Source: an uncultured Ruminococcus sp.
GTDB lineage: Bacteria > Bacillota > Clostridia > Oscillospirales > Ruminococcaceae
Length of the DNA: 14,338 bases
Assembly (NCBI GenBank): GCA_910577575.1
Contig: CAJTOG010000050.1
Coordinates: 1-14,338, forward strand
Direction: 5' to 3'
Position 1 is the first letter of the stretch; each line of letters begins with the position of its first letter. The translations under genes were made by a program, and so were the position numbers. This document shows, piece by piece, positions 7,639 through 13,934 of this stretch. The notes beneath the pieces were generated by a model. That model worked only from the letters and a program-made list of their open reading frames with translations. It did no database searches and was not told the DNA's origin.

Positions 7639-8394
7639 TCATTTCAGTTTATTATAATCCTCGTCAGCAACTTCTTCCAGCCACTCATTTGAAGCGTTTT
7701 CAGCAGGTACTTCAATTGCAAGATGCGAAAACCAACTGTCATGAGCCGCACCATGCCAATGCTTTACATCGGCAGGAATATTTACAACATCTCCTGCGTG
7801 AAGTTCCTGTGCAGGTTTTCCCCATTCCTGATAATATCCACGCCCTGAAATACACACAAGAATTTGTCCGCCTCCGTTGCCAGCATGGTGAATATGCCAG
7901 TTGTTACGGCATTTCGGCTCAAACGTAATATTGAAAATTCCTACCTGAGACATCGAAACAGGCGCAATATAGCTCTGACCGGTAAAATAGTCTGAAAATT
8001 CGTCATTGGGCTGACCAATTGGAAAAATAATACTGTTTTCATGAATTTTCTTTAAGTCTGAATAATCTGTTTCATCGTTCCAGATTTCCTTTGCCATGCG
8101 GAACACTGCCCATGCCTTAGGCCAACCGCAATAAAAAGCCGCATGTGTTACTATTTCGGCAATTTCAGTCCTTGTAATTCCGTTTGCCTTTGCACTGATA
8201 AGATGATAACGAAAGGATTCATCTGTCAGACCCTGTGCCATAAGCGAAACTACAGTCACAAGGCTTCTGTCACGAAGTGAAAGTCTATCTTCTCTGTTCC
8301 ATATCTCACCGAAAAGTACATCATCATTCAGTTCTGCAAATTTCGGGGCAAATTTTCCAAGAGAATCCCTGCCTGCTGTCTGTTTTACTGCCAT
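7639..8394 (-). CDS. Carboxymuconolactone decarboxylase-like domain fused to a cupin
   Basis: Two domains are joined in 251 residues. Residues about 10-110 form an AhpD/carboxymuconolactone-decarboxylase-like helical domain with THAAFYCGWPKAW around 83-95. It has one cysteine (Cys89), not the CxxC of the peroxidase AhpD, and His84 nearby. Residues about 140-230 form a cupin barrel: HIHH at 167-170 and Gln177 in the first motif, and GDVVNIPADVKHWHG around 201-215 in the second, offering His167, His169 and His212/214 as metal ligands. AAAGGAG precedes the ATG. Proteins with this domain pair are known in Clostridia without a settled reaction. Position between two flavoproteins and under a MerR regulator suggests a role on a quinone, lactone or electrophile substrate. 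It is 18 bases from the oxidoreductase upstream, so certainly co-transcribed. Confidence 0.85.
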   Translation of the reverse strand: MAVKQTAGRDSLGKFAPKFAELNDDVLFGEIWNREDRLSLRDRSLVTVVSLMAQGLTDESFRYHLISAKANGITRTEIAEIVTHAAFYCGWPKAWAVFRMAKEIWNDETDYSDLKKIHENSIIFPIGQPNDEFSDYFTGQSYIAPVSMSQVGIFNITFEPKCRNNWHIHHAGNGGGQILVCISGRGYYQEWGKPAQELHAGDVVNIPADVKHWHGAAHDSWFSHLAIEVPAENASNEWLEEVADEDYNKLK

Positions 8395-8412
8395 ATTAAT
8401 TCTCCTTTTATA

Positions 8413-9030
8413 TTATCTTATAAAATTGGTCATCTGAAAAAATTCTTTTTCAGGAATACCATATTTTTCTTTTCCAAGAGCAATACTCTTCATCAGGAAA
8501 ACCATATTTCCTGCAAGAGTTCTCATTTGCTGCAAACCTTCTGCATCGTGAATTGCTTCACCCTGTTCACGTCCATGAACTCCGTTCCAGTACTGTCCTG
8601 AAGCAATCGGCATTCCACAGATTGCAAAATACTTATTCAGCTCATCAAAAGTTGATGTAATACCACCACGTCTTGCAACTGCAACAGCAGCTCCGACTTT
8701 CATAGTCTTGTCAAAATGTGTGCTGTAAAAAAGCCGGTCAAGGCAAGCTATAAGCGTAGCATTTGCAGAAGCATAATAAACAGGAGAACCTACTACCAGT
8801 CCATCGGCATTTTCAAATTTCGGAGCAAGCATATTTACTTCGTCATCAAAAATACACCTACCGTTTTTACTGCACGAATTACAGGCAATACAGCCACGTA
8901 TCGCTTTGCTTCCAATATTAACAATCTCCGTTTCAATTCCTTCATTCTGAAAAATCTGCTCCATTTCATTAAAAGCAACATATGTATTTCCATTTGAACG
9001 AGGACTTCCGTTAATCATAAGTACCTTCAT
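8413..9030 (-). CDS. NAD(P)H-dependent FMN oxidoreductase with an iron-sulfur-flavoprotein-like cysteine cluster
   Basis: The 205-residue protein has a flavodoxin-like fold of the NADPH-dependent FMN reductase/iron-sulfur flavoprotein group. MKVLMINGSPRSNGNT at 1-16 is the FMN phosphate loop and GSPVYY at 81-86 the second flavin contact. Between them Cys47, Cys50, Cys53 and Cys59 form C-x2-C-x2-C-x5-C, which fits the compact 4Fe-4S motif of iron-sulfur flavoproteins. I start at the ATG at 9030: GAGGAG lies 8 bases before it, and the next gene fits the family from that residue. A start at 9051 would overlap merR and has no ribosome site. It begins 5 bases after the merR stop, and its ribosome site lies within the last merR codons, so coupling is likely. 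Expected role: electron transfer or reduction of quinones, nitro compounds or other electrophiles. Confidence 0.85.
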   Translation of the reverse strand: MKVLMINGSPRSNGNTYVAFNEMEQIFQNEGIETEIVNIGSKAIRGCIACNSCSKNGRCIFDDEVNMLAPKFENADGLVVGSPVYYASANATLIACLDRLFYSTHFDKTMKVGAAVAVARRGGITSTFDELNKYFAICGMPIASGQYWNGVHGREQGEAIHDAEGLQQMRTLAGNMVFLMKSIALGKEKYGIPEKEFFQMTNFIR

Positions 9031-9035
9031 ATTAC

Positions 9036-9416
9036 TTACTCCTCTTCCCATGATAATATACCTGTTTCAACAGCAATTTCATATCTCGATATTTTATAAT
9101 TCAGCCTGTCCAGCATTTCATCAATGGATTTTTTCTGTTCAAGAAGCACTTCACGCTGTTCTGTCAAAAGCTGTAATCTTGCAGAAATAGTTGAATCACC
9201 CTGTTTATAAAGCTGTACATATTCAATCAATACTTCAATAGGAATACCTGCTGAACGCATACACTGTGCAAGCTGAACCCATGAAATATCTTGCTCCGTA
9301 TAATTGCGTATTCCTCCGGAAGTTCTTGTTACAAGAGGAATTGCCCCTACACGTTCATAATAGCGTAGCGTATCAGACGGAATGTTATATTTTTCACTGA
9401 CCTCTTTGATTGTCAT
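9036..9416 (-). CDS. MerR-family transcriptional regulator, AdhR/NmlR-like
   Basis: This 126-residue regulator should bind and twist its own promoter and control the operon. Residues 1-37 form the winged helix-turn-helix (TIKEVSEKYNIPSDTLRYYE), followed by the wing and a long coiled-coil dimerisation helix (about 75-110). Its only cysteine is Cys52, in QLAQCMRSAGIP. Cys52 is the reactive sensor residue of B. subtilis AdhR, a sensor of formaldehyde and methylglyoxal; that is recalled knowledge. It has none of the C-terminal cysteine clusters of metal sensors. I start at 9416 because the promoter -10 box is at 9443-9438, so transcription begins near 9431, and GAGGTGA lies just before that ATG. 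An in-frame ATG at 9446 would be upstream of the transcript. Ligand identity is inferred. Confidence 0.9.
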   Translation of the reverse strand: MTIKEVSEKYNIPSDTLRYYERVGAIPLVTRTSGGIRNYTEQDISWVQLAQCMRSAGIPIEVLIEYVQLYKQGDSTISARLQLLTEQREVLLEQKKSIDEMLDRLNYKISRYEIAVETGILSWEEE

Positions 9417-9437
9417 GACTCTCACCTCACTGGAATT

Positions 9438-9468
9438 ATTATACAACTTTGAGTTAACTCTAAGTCAA
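9438..9468 (-). promoter_or_regulatory. MerR-type promoter and operator with 19-bp spacer
   Basis: On the minus strand, TTGACT (9468-9463) and TATAAT (9443-9438) are 19 bases apart, the stretched spacing that MerR-family activators correct. An 18-bp dyad at 9447-9464, centred between 9455 and 9456, fills the spacer with one mismatch pair; its core GAGTTAACTC is a perfect palindrome. Position and spacing point to binding by the MerR protein encoded immediately downstream, giving autoregulated control of all five genes. Confidence 0.92.
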
Positions 9469-9551
9469 TAGTTTTCGAATAAAATCTGCATTTTCAACAA
9501 ATTTATGCAATACATTTTGTGCAATATACAATAAATATAATATTAATAATT

Positions 9552-9962
9552 TTAACGATTTTGTTTAATATGATTGAAATATTGAATTTCTCCTCCGATA
9601 TTATTATCCAGAAATTTATTTCCCCGTAAAAAACCTGCTTTTTCATAAAAAGTTTTTGCTCTCATATTTTCTTTAAGAACTTACAGAAAAATATCATGAA
9701 AAATAAACTTATATAATTCATCAATTACAGTTCAAAATAACTTTTCTCTATAACCTTTTTAGATATATTCCGGAAGAAGATAAACAAATACAAATTCACC
9801 GAATCTGGTAAAATCACCGAACCATGATTTACAGAAACTTGAATTTCCTATTATTTTTTCATCTTCAATCATAATTAATAAATGAAGTCTGGTATTATTT
9901 AAACTTTCAGCCCAATTTCCGAATGGAATACTATCAAGATAACTTTGCGGAATGATTCTTCT
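9552..9962 (-). pseudogene. GNAT acetyltransferase pseudogene with three in-frame stops
   Basis: A single minus-strand frame carries a recognisable N-acetyltransferase from 9962 to a final stop at 9552-9554, interrupted by stops at 9759-9761 (TAA), 9732-9734 (TGA) and 9681-9683 (TAA). Pieces in order: IIPQSYLDSIPFGNWAES, then the EDEKIIGNSSFCKS strand, FGEFVFVYLLPEY, the acetyl-CoA-loop remnant KGYREKLF, VIDELYKFIFHDIFL, and the C-terminal KENMRAKTFYEKAGF. Each stop falls inside a conserved stretch: the first lies where the Q/RxxGxG/A loop should be. The N-terminus (usually 25-35 residues) is missing; a stop at 9963-9965 and then a terminator replace it. The rest of 9470-10015 holds only the merR promoter and this terminator. 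Loss is clear; the original substrate is unknown. Confidence 0.88.
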
Positions 9963-9980
9963 TCATCTAATCGGGTTATT

Positions 9981-10012
9981 AAAAAGACTGATGTTTCGGC
10001 ATCAGTCTTTTT
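9981..10012. terminator. Bidirectional Rho-independent terminator
   Basis: A perfect 13-bp stem (9981-9993 with 10000-10012) closes a TTTCGG loop. A-rich and T-rich ends on either side allow use in both directions. It lies 3 bases beyond the stop of the 107-residue gene on the minus strand, its most likely user. Confidence 0.9.
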
Positions 10013-10015
10013 ATA

Positions 10016-10339
10016 TTATTCATATTTTGTTACTCGGATGTTAAATTCTCCTGAAGCACCAACAGGATTGGATATGTATATTCCCTCCCCAGCCGGTAAT
10101 TTTGTAATAGAACCATCACAAACACCTGTTAATATTACTTCATCCTTTGCAGCCTTATGGTCTTTCATAACATTAAATGATATTCCTGAAGGACAACTCC
10201 ATTTAACCTTACTGCACGGAACAAAAACTTCTCCTGTAAACAAATAATTTCCGCTTGAACGATTCTTTTGCCCACTCAAAGGTTCTTTCTGTGATTTCAT
10301 TACTACTTCTGTAAAACCATCATACTTAAAATTTGGCAT
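10016..10339 (-). CDS. Hypothetical 107-residue protein, not recognised
   Basis: I do not recognise this protein. It has no signal peptide or membrane segment. The sequence alternates short hydrophobic stretches with Gly, Ser, Pro and Lys, suggesting an all-beta fold. There are three cysteines, two in VPCSKVKWSCPSG (about 41-53) and one in GVCDGS (about 72-77). The C-terminal GEFNIRVTKYE looks like a closing strand. AAAGGAGG before the ATG and a strong terminator right after the stop show a real, separately ended gene. A hairpin upstream (10405-10429) should end the catalase transcript, so this gene probably has its own promoter. An AT-rich TATAAT lies near 10360, but no good -35 is at the right distance. 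It lies downstream of two stress-type genes, which is the only clue to a role. Confidence 0.75.
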   Translation of the reverse strand: MPNFKYDGFTEVVMKSQKEPLSGQKNRSSGNYLFTGEVFVPCSKVKWSCPSGISFNVMKDHKAAKDEVILTGVCDGSITKLPAGEGIYISNPVGASGEFNIRVTKYE

Positions 10340-10404
10340 ATAAATTCCTCCTTTCCAATATTATATATATGATTAATTATTCAACTTTATGTTAACAAAA
10401 ACAA

Positions 10405-10429
10405 GCACTCCCAATTATTTTGAGAGTGC
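10405..10429 (-). terminator. Probable Rho-independent terminator after the catalase gene
   Basis: GCACTC (10405-10410) pairs with GAGTGC (10424-10429); three further inner pairs extend the stem beyond one mismatch. On the minus strand it is followed by TTGTTTTTGTT. It lies about 70 bases past the catalase stop. Confidence 0.7.
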
Positions 10430-10497
10430 CTGATTTGCATTTAAAAATCTCAATTTCAAGATGTTTCATGACAGACTAAATTTTTATATATCATCAC

Positions 10498-11166
10498 TTA
10501 ACCGAATGATGGAGGAGTAACATCAGTATTCGGAAACGGACTATCAGCAGAAGATGGTTCCGACATACTGAAATACATTTTTGCTGCTTTCGTCGTACCG
10601 AAATCACGATTTGAACCTGTATTCTGTACTTTGTTAAACGCTTCCCTGAACATCGCGTTGTGTGCCTCTTCACGATTCACCAGAAAATCAATAGTTTCCC
10701 TTACTTTCTTATCTTCAATCTGTCTGTAAAGATATTCATATACTACTTTTGCCCTCTGTTCCGACGCAATATTGGACAGAATATCGGCACACAGGTCGCC
10801 TGTTACAGTGACATAATCTCCTGTCCATGAATAACCCGAAGCGTTAATAAGTCCCGGATTCAAGCCCAAAAGAACATGAGATTCTATCTCCCCAGCCGGA
10901 ACACTCTGAGCATTTACATCATGACCATTAAGCAAATTAATAGTCTGAGCTACCATTTCCATATGACCAAGTTCCTCTGCTGCAATATCAAGGAATAAAT
11001 CTTTGATTTCAGAATCTTTTATCCTGAAACTCTGGGACATATACTGCATAGCTGCTTTCAGTTCTCCGTTTGCACCGCCAAGCTGTTCCTGTAAAAGAGC
11101 GGCATACTGCGGATTGGGCTTCTCAATCTCCACAGGATGAAATAACTTTTTTTCATGTTTAAACAT
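10498..11166 (-). CDS. Manganese catalase, compact (CotJC-related) form
   Basis: This 222-residue protein belongs to the non-haem di-manganese catalases, which split hydrogen peroxide. All five ligands of the dimanganese site are present with the spacing of the Lactobacillus plantarum enzyme: Glu35, Glu65, His68, Glu136 and His169. The N-terminal MFKHEKKLFHPVEIEKPNP is typical of both catalases and the spore-coat protein CotJC. Length lies between CotJC (about 190) and full manganese catalases (about 270-280); the C-terminal extension here is short and rich in Ser and Pro. GGAGG precedes the ATG. The SDR gene ends 58 bases upstream without an evident terminator, so the two are probably co-transcribed. 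A role in peroxide defence is likely; a coat location is possible if the host makes spores. Confidence 0.9.
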   Translation of the reverse strand: MFKHEKKLFHPVEIEKPNPQYAALLQEQLGGANGELKAAMQYMSQSFRIKDSEIKDLFLDIAAEELGHMEMVAQTINLLNGHDVNAQSVPAGEIESHVLLGLNPGLINASGYSWTGDYVTVTGDLCADILSNIASEQRAKVVYEYLYRQIEDKKVRETIDFLVNREEAHNAMFREAFNKVQNTGSNRDFGTTKAAKMYFSMSEPSSADSPFPNTDVTPPSFG

Positions 11167-11224
11167 AAAAATAACCTCCGTTTCCCCATGAGTATTATTT
11201 CCATGTTCGCAAATATTATTCTGT

Positions 11225-12127
11225 TTAAGAGCCCACTATTGTGCCGCCGTTTGGATGTAGAACCTGACCTGTCATATAGCTTGAATCGTCAGAAGCAAGA
11301 AACACATAACATGGAGAGACCTCAAACGGCTGTCCTGCTCTCATCATCGGTACTTTCGAAGTTTTTGAACCAAATGTTTTAACTTCTTCCGCTGAGAACG
11401 ACGCAGGAATAAGCGGTGTCCATATAGGTCCAGGAGCAACTGCATTTACCCTGATTCCTTTTTCAACAAGAGATAGCGACAGTGACCTTGTCAACGCAAC
11501 AATCGCACCCTTAGTTGAACTGTAATCTATAAGATCCTTATTGCCCTCATATGCCGTAACAGAAGTCGTATTTATGATACAGCTTCCTTTTTTCATGTAA
11601 GGTAGAGCATACTGTATTAAATAAAAAAATGAAAATACGTTGTTTTTAAATGTAAATTCAAGCTGTTCATGAGAAATATCAAGAATACTTCGCTGAACAA
11701 ACTGTACTGCATGATTATTTACCAGTATATCAATCTTACCGAAAATATTTATTGCTTTGTCCACGCACATTTTTGCGAAACTTGGATTTTTTAAATCTCC
11801 CTGAATAAGCAGACATCTGCCTCCGAGCTGTTTTATTTTTTCGGCGGTTTCCTTGGCATCACGGTCCTCGTCATAATATACAATAACAACGTCTGCACCC
11901 TCTTTGACAAAATCGTATGCAACGGCTCTACCAATACCGCTGTCACCACCCGTAATCAATGCAACCTTGTTTTCAAGCTTTCTGCACGGCTTACAGCATT
12001 CCGACATGGGTCTTGGATTCATTACATATTCAAATCCTGGCTGTCTGTTCTGATGCTGTGGCGGAAAGGACAAAGGCACATTATTACAATCGTTCATATT
12101 TCTATTTTTACTGTTATTCTGATTCAT
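11225..12127 (-). CDS. SDR-family oxidoreductase, general-stress (YdaD/YhdF) type
   Basis: The 300-residue short-chain dehydrogenase should be NAD(P)-dependent. An Asn/Gln-rich, proline-containing tail (1-50) precedes the Rossmann domain, as in B. subtilis general-stress SDRs. The cofactor glycine motif TGGDSGIG is at 59-66. NNHA at 137-140 replaces the usual NNAG. The catalytic residues are Ser189, Tyr202 and Lys206 (YSSTK). PGPIWTPLIP around 232-241 forms the loop after the cofactor. The start has AAGGAGGTG about 7 bases upstream. I see no convincing sigma-A promoter; the upstream DNA is AT-rich with poor -35 candidates. Pairing with the catalase suggests a stress or spore role. The four cysteines at 14-48, two in tandem (ECCKPC), are unusual for this family. 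The substrate is unknown. Confidence 0.9.
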   Translation of the reverse strand: MNQNNSKNRNMNDCNNVPLSFPPQHQNRQPGFEYVMNPRPMSECCKPCRKLENKVALITGGDSGIGRAVAYDFVKEGADVVIVYYDEDRDAKETAEKIKQLGGRCLLIQGDLKNPSFAKMCVDKAINIFGKIDILVNNHAVQFVQRSILDISHEQLEFTFKNNVFSFFYLIQYALPYMKKGSCIINTTSVTAYEGNKDLIDYSSTKGAIVALTRSLSLSLVEKGIRVNAVAPGPIWTPLIPASFSAEEVKTFGSKTSKVPMMRAGQPFEVSPCYVFLASDDSSYMTGQVLHPNGGTIVGS

Positions 12128-12317
12128 TACTTGACACCTCCTTATATATATTATGTAGTATTAAGAAAAAAGGAGCAAAGCTGCTTCATATGGCACGGCA
12201 AAATAACAGACCGCTAAGGCAGTATCTGCCCGATTATTAAGTATCCGCTTCCTGATGGACTGACTCTGGATTACTCATTTGTTTAATGAAAACACTCATA
12301 GGAAAGGCTTGAATATA
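12128..12317. other. Intergenic stretch with only a 16-codon reading frame
   Basis: Apart from the SDR ribosome site and leader at the left end, I see one small plus-strand frame at 12190-12240 (MARQNNRPLRQYLPDY) behind AAAGGAG, with rather long spacing, and a following fragment YPLPDGLTLDYSFV in another frame. Both look like gene debris, not working genes. Their protein-like composition, and the ParA fragment beside them, suggest remains of a mobile or plasmid-like segment. Confidence 0.3.
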
Positions 12318-12431
12318 ATGAAAAATTCAAAGAAAATCGGTATTTTCAATAACAAGGTCGGTGTTGCAAAAACAACTTCTGTCATCAATCTGATTTGCAT
12401 GACATTAAGCATAAAGATGTTAAGAAAATAG
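12318..12431 (+). pseudogene. ParA-like partition ATPase fragment with damaged P-loop
   Basis: An ATG at 12318, behind AGGAAAGG, opens a 37-codon frame. It begins KKIGIFNNKVGVAKTTSVINL, which resembles the first 25 residues of ParA/Soj/MinD-type ATPases, with the deviant Walker A KGGVGKTT changed to KVGVAKTT (two glycines lost). After INL the resemblance ends and a stop follows at 12429-12431. Intact ParA proteins are about 250-300 residues, so this is a truncated remnant. It points to earlier integration of a plasmid or mobile element. Its 3' end overlaps the antisense pseudogene below. Confidence 0.7.
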
Positions 12432-12864
12432 TAGTAACATAATCTCTTTCAGGATTATTTATATTAGGAACTACAGTCCAGTTCCAAGCATTATAGCATC
12501 CAATTTTATTTGGTTCTTTTTTATAGAAAAGCTTGTTTCTATTTATAAATAAAGGTGGTCTGTCTTTATTCATAATAAACTTAGATAAACATCCTTGATA
12601 ATCAATATTGGTAAATCTTATAAGCCAAGTTTTACAATTGTAATCAACCGAAGCTTTATAAAGAAAGACTGTTTCTTTTGAATATTGCTTTGGAAATCCT
12701 TTAGTAGCTTTATCTTCACTTTGAAGTAATTGTTGTTCGTCACTTATAATATTTGAATCTATTTCTTTTTTCGCTTCAGCATGTTGCAATTGGTTTCATA
12801 GCCTTTGTTATACGCACGTTTGCAACAGTAACAAAGTTTTCTTCTACTTAAAAAATTCCTCCAT
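12385..12864 (-). pseudogene. Frameshifted gene of unknown function
   Basis: One minus-strand frame runs without a stop from 12789 (TTG only, no ATG) to 12385, for about 134 residues, including TWLIRFTNIDYQGCLSKFI, FINRNKLFYKK and NAWNWTVVPNINNPERDY. I do not recognise it. Another frame immediately upstream encodes a cysteine-rich piece, LCYCCKRAYNKGYETNCN, which looks like the N-terminal half of a zinc site. The two join if the A6 run at 12766-12771 is read with a one-base slip. A second slip at the T6 run (12850-12855) would connect to an ATG at 12864. Two frame breaks, both in homopolymers, and no start in frame suggest a decayed gene. Sequencing error or programmed slippage cannot be excluded. 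The 3' end overlaps the ParA fragment on the other strand. Confidence 0.5.
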
Positions 12865-12893
12865 TGTATTTATTTTTATATGAGAAATTTTTC

Positions 12894-12922
12894 TTGCAAT
12901 ATACAAAGAAAGATGATATAAT
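12894..12922 (+). promoter_or_regulatory. Sigma-A promoter for the MoxR-DUF58 operon
   Basis: TTGCAA (12894-12899) and TATAAT (12917-12922) have a 17-base spacer. The -10 box is perfect and the -35 differs at one position. Transcription should start near 12930, about 40 bases before the ATG, and AGGAG lies 9 bases before that start. Confidence 0.85.
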
Positions 12923-12970
12923 AAAATATGTGTACTGAATACATAATAAAAATGATAGGAGATTATTTTA

Positions 12971-13924
12971 ATGAACAATGCTCATTATGCAAAACAAATC
13001 AATGATATCTTAGCAGAAGTCAAAAAAGCTGTTATAGGCAAAGATGCAATAATAATAAAAACACTGCTCGCCATACTCTGCAAAGGTCATATTCTTATAG
13101 AAGATATTCCGGGTGTGGGAAAGACTACCCTTGCACTTGCTTTTTCAAAAGCACTTTCATTGAAACACAATCGTATGCAGTTTACTCCTGATGTTCTTCC
13201 GTCTGATATAACAGGCTTTTCCGTTTATAATAAATTAAAGAATACTTTTGAATTTCGTGAAGGAGTCGCTTTCTGCAATTTGTTTCTTGCCGATGAAATA
13301 AACCGAACATCAAGCAAAACACAGTCTGCACTTCTTGAACTGATGGAAGAAAAAAGTATCACAGTTGATGGAAATACATACAAGCTTCCTGAACCTTATA
13401 CAGTAATAGCAACTCAGAATCCTATAGGTTCAGCCGGTACTCATAATCTTCCGGATTCACAGCTTGACAGATTCATGATAAAACTGAGTATGGGCTATCC
13501 TGACTTCAACGGTGAAGTCGCTATATTAAAAGCAAAATTCAATTCCTCTCCTCTCGAAAATATCAATGCTGTAGCAAATATATATACTATAAATGAATTA
13601 CAGGAACATATATCAAACATATATGTTGATGACAAAGTTTATGAATTTATAGTAAGCCTTTCAAATGCAACGAGAAATCATCCTATGATTAAGGTGGGAA
13701 TAAGTCCTCGTGGTACTCTTGCACTGATGCAAATTTCCAAAGGTATAGCAGCAGCAATGGGACGTGATTATATTATTCCTGATGATGTTATATATATTTG
13801 TCCGGATGTCTTTATACACCGCATAATGCTTAATTCCAAAGCACGTCTGACAGGAATTTCAGCTGAAAATATAATTGCTGATATTATAAAAAATACTCCT
13901 GCTCCGTCAATTTCTGTAAGATAG
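12971..13924 (+). CDS. MoxR-family AAA+ ATPase
   Basis: The 317-residue protein is a MoxR-type AAA+ chaperone-like ATPase. Walker A is GVGKTT at 48-53 and Walker B FLADE at 105-109, followed by the family-typical INRTSSKTQSALLELMEE. Sensor 1 is ATQNP with Asn150. GTHNLPDSQLDRF around 156-168 matches the MoxR signature. The C-terminal part contains SPRGTL, carrying the sensor-2 arginine. Length is normal. The next gene is a DUF58 protein 10 bases downstream, the standard MoxR partner. Such pairs often go with transglutaminase-like or von Willebrand A proteins, which may lie beyond the window. MoxR proteins are thought to help assemble or activate partner complexes at the membrane. The role in this organism is not clear. 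Confidence 0.93.
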   Translation: MNNAHYAKQINDILAEVKKAVIGKDAIIIKTLLAILCKGHILIEDIPGVGKTTLALAFSKALSLKHNRMQFTPDVLPSDITGFSVYNKLKNTFEFREGVAFCNLFLADEINRTSSKTQSALLELMEEKSITVDGNTYKLPEPYTVIATQNPIGSAGTHNLPDSQLDRFMIKLSMGYPDFNGEVAILKAKFNSSPLENINAVANIYTINELQEHISNIYVDDKVYEFIVSLSNATRNHPMIKVGISPRGTLALMQISKGIAAAMGRDYIIPDDVIYICPDVFIHRIMLNSKARLTGISAENIIADIIKNTPAPSISVR

Positions 13925-13934
13925 GTAAACAGTA

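Noticed and set aside
7629..7928. 99-codon plus-strand frame opposite the CMD-cupin gene
   Set aside because: Antisense to the cupin half, whose metal-binding histidines are clear; no independent support.
10340..10400. Promoter for the 107-residue gene
   Set aside because: A TATAAT exists, but TTGAAT is only 13 bases away and TTGTTA about 27, so no proper pair; also no clear spore-type box.
11959..12240. 93-codon plus-strand frame ending in MARQNNRPLRQYLPDY
   Set aside because: Its first two thirds are antisense to the SDR gene and its ribosome site. Only the last 16 codons look protein-like, and these have their own start.
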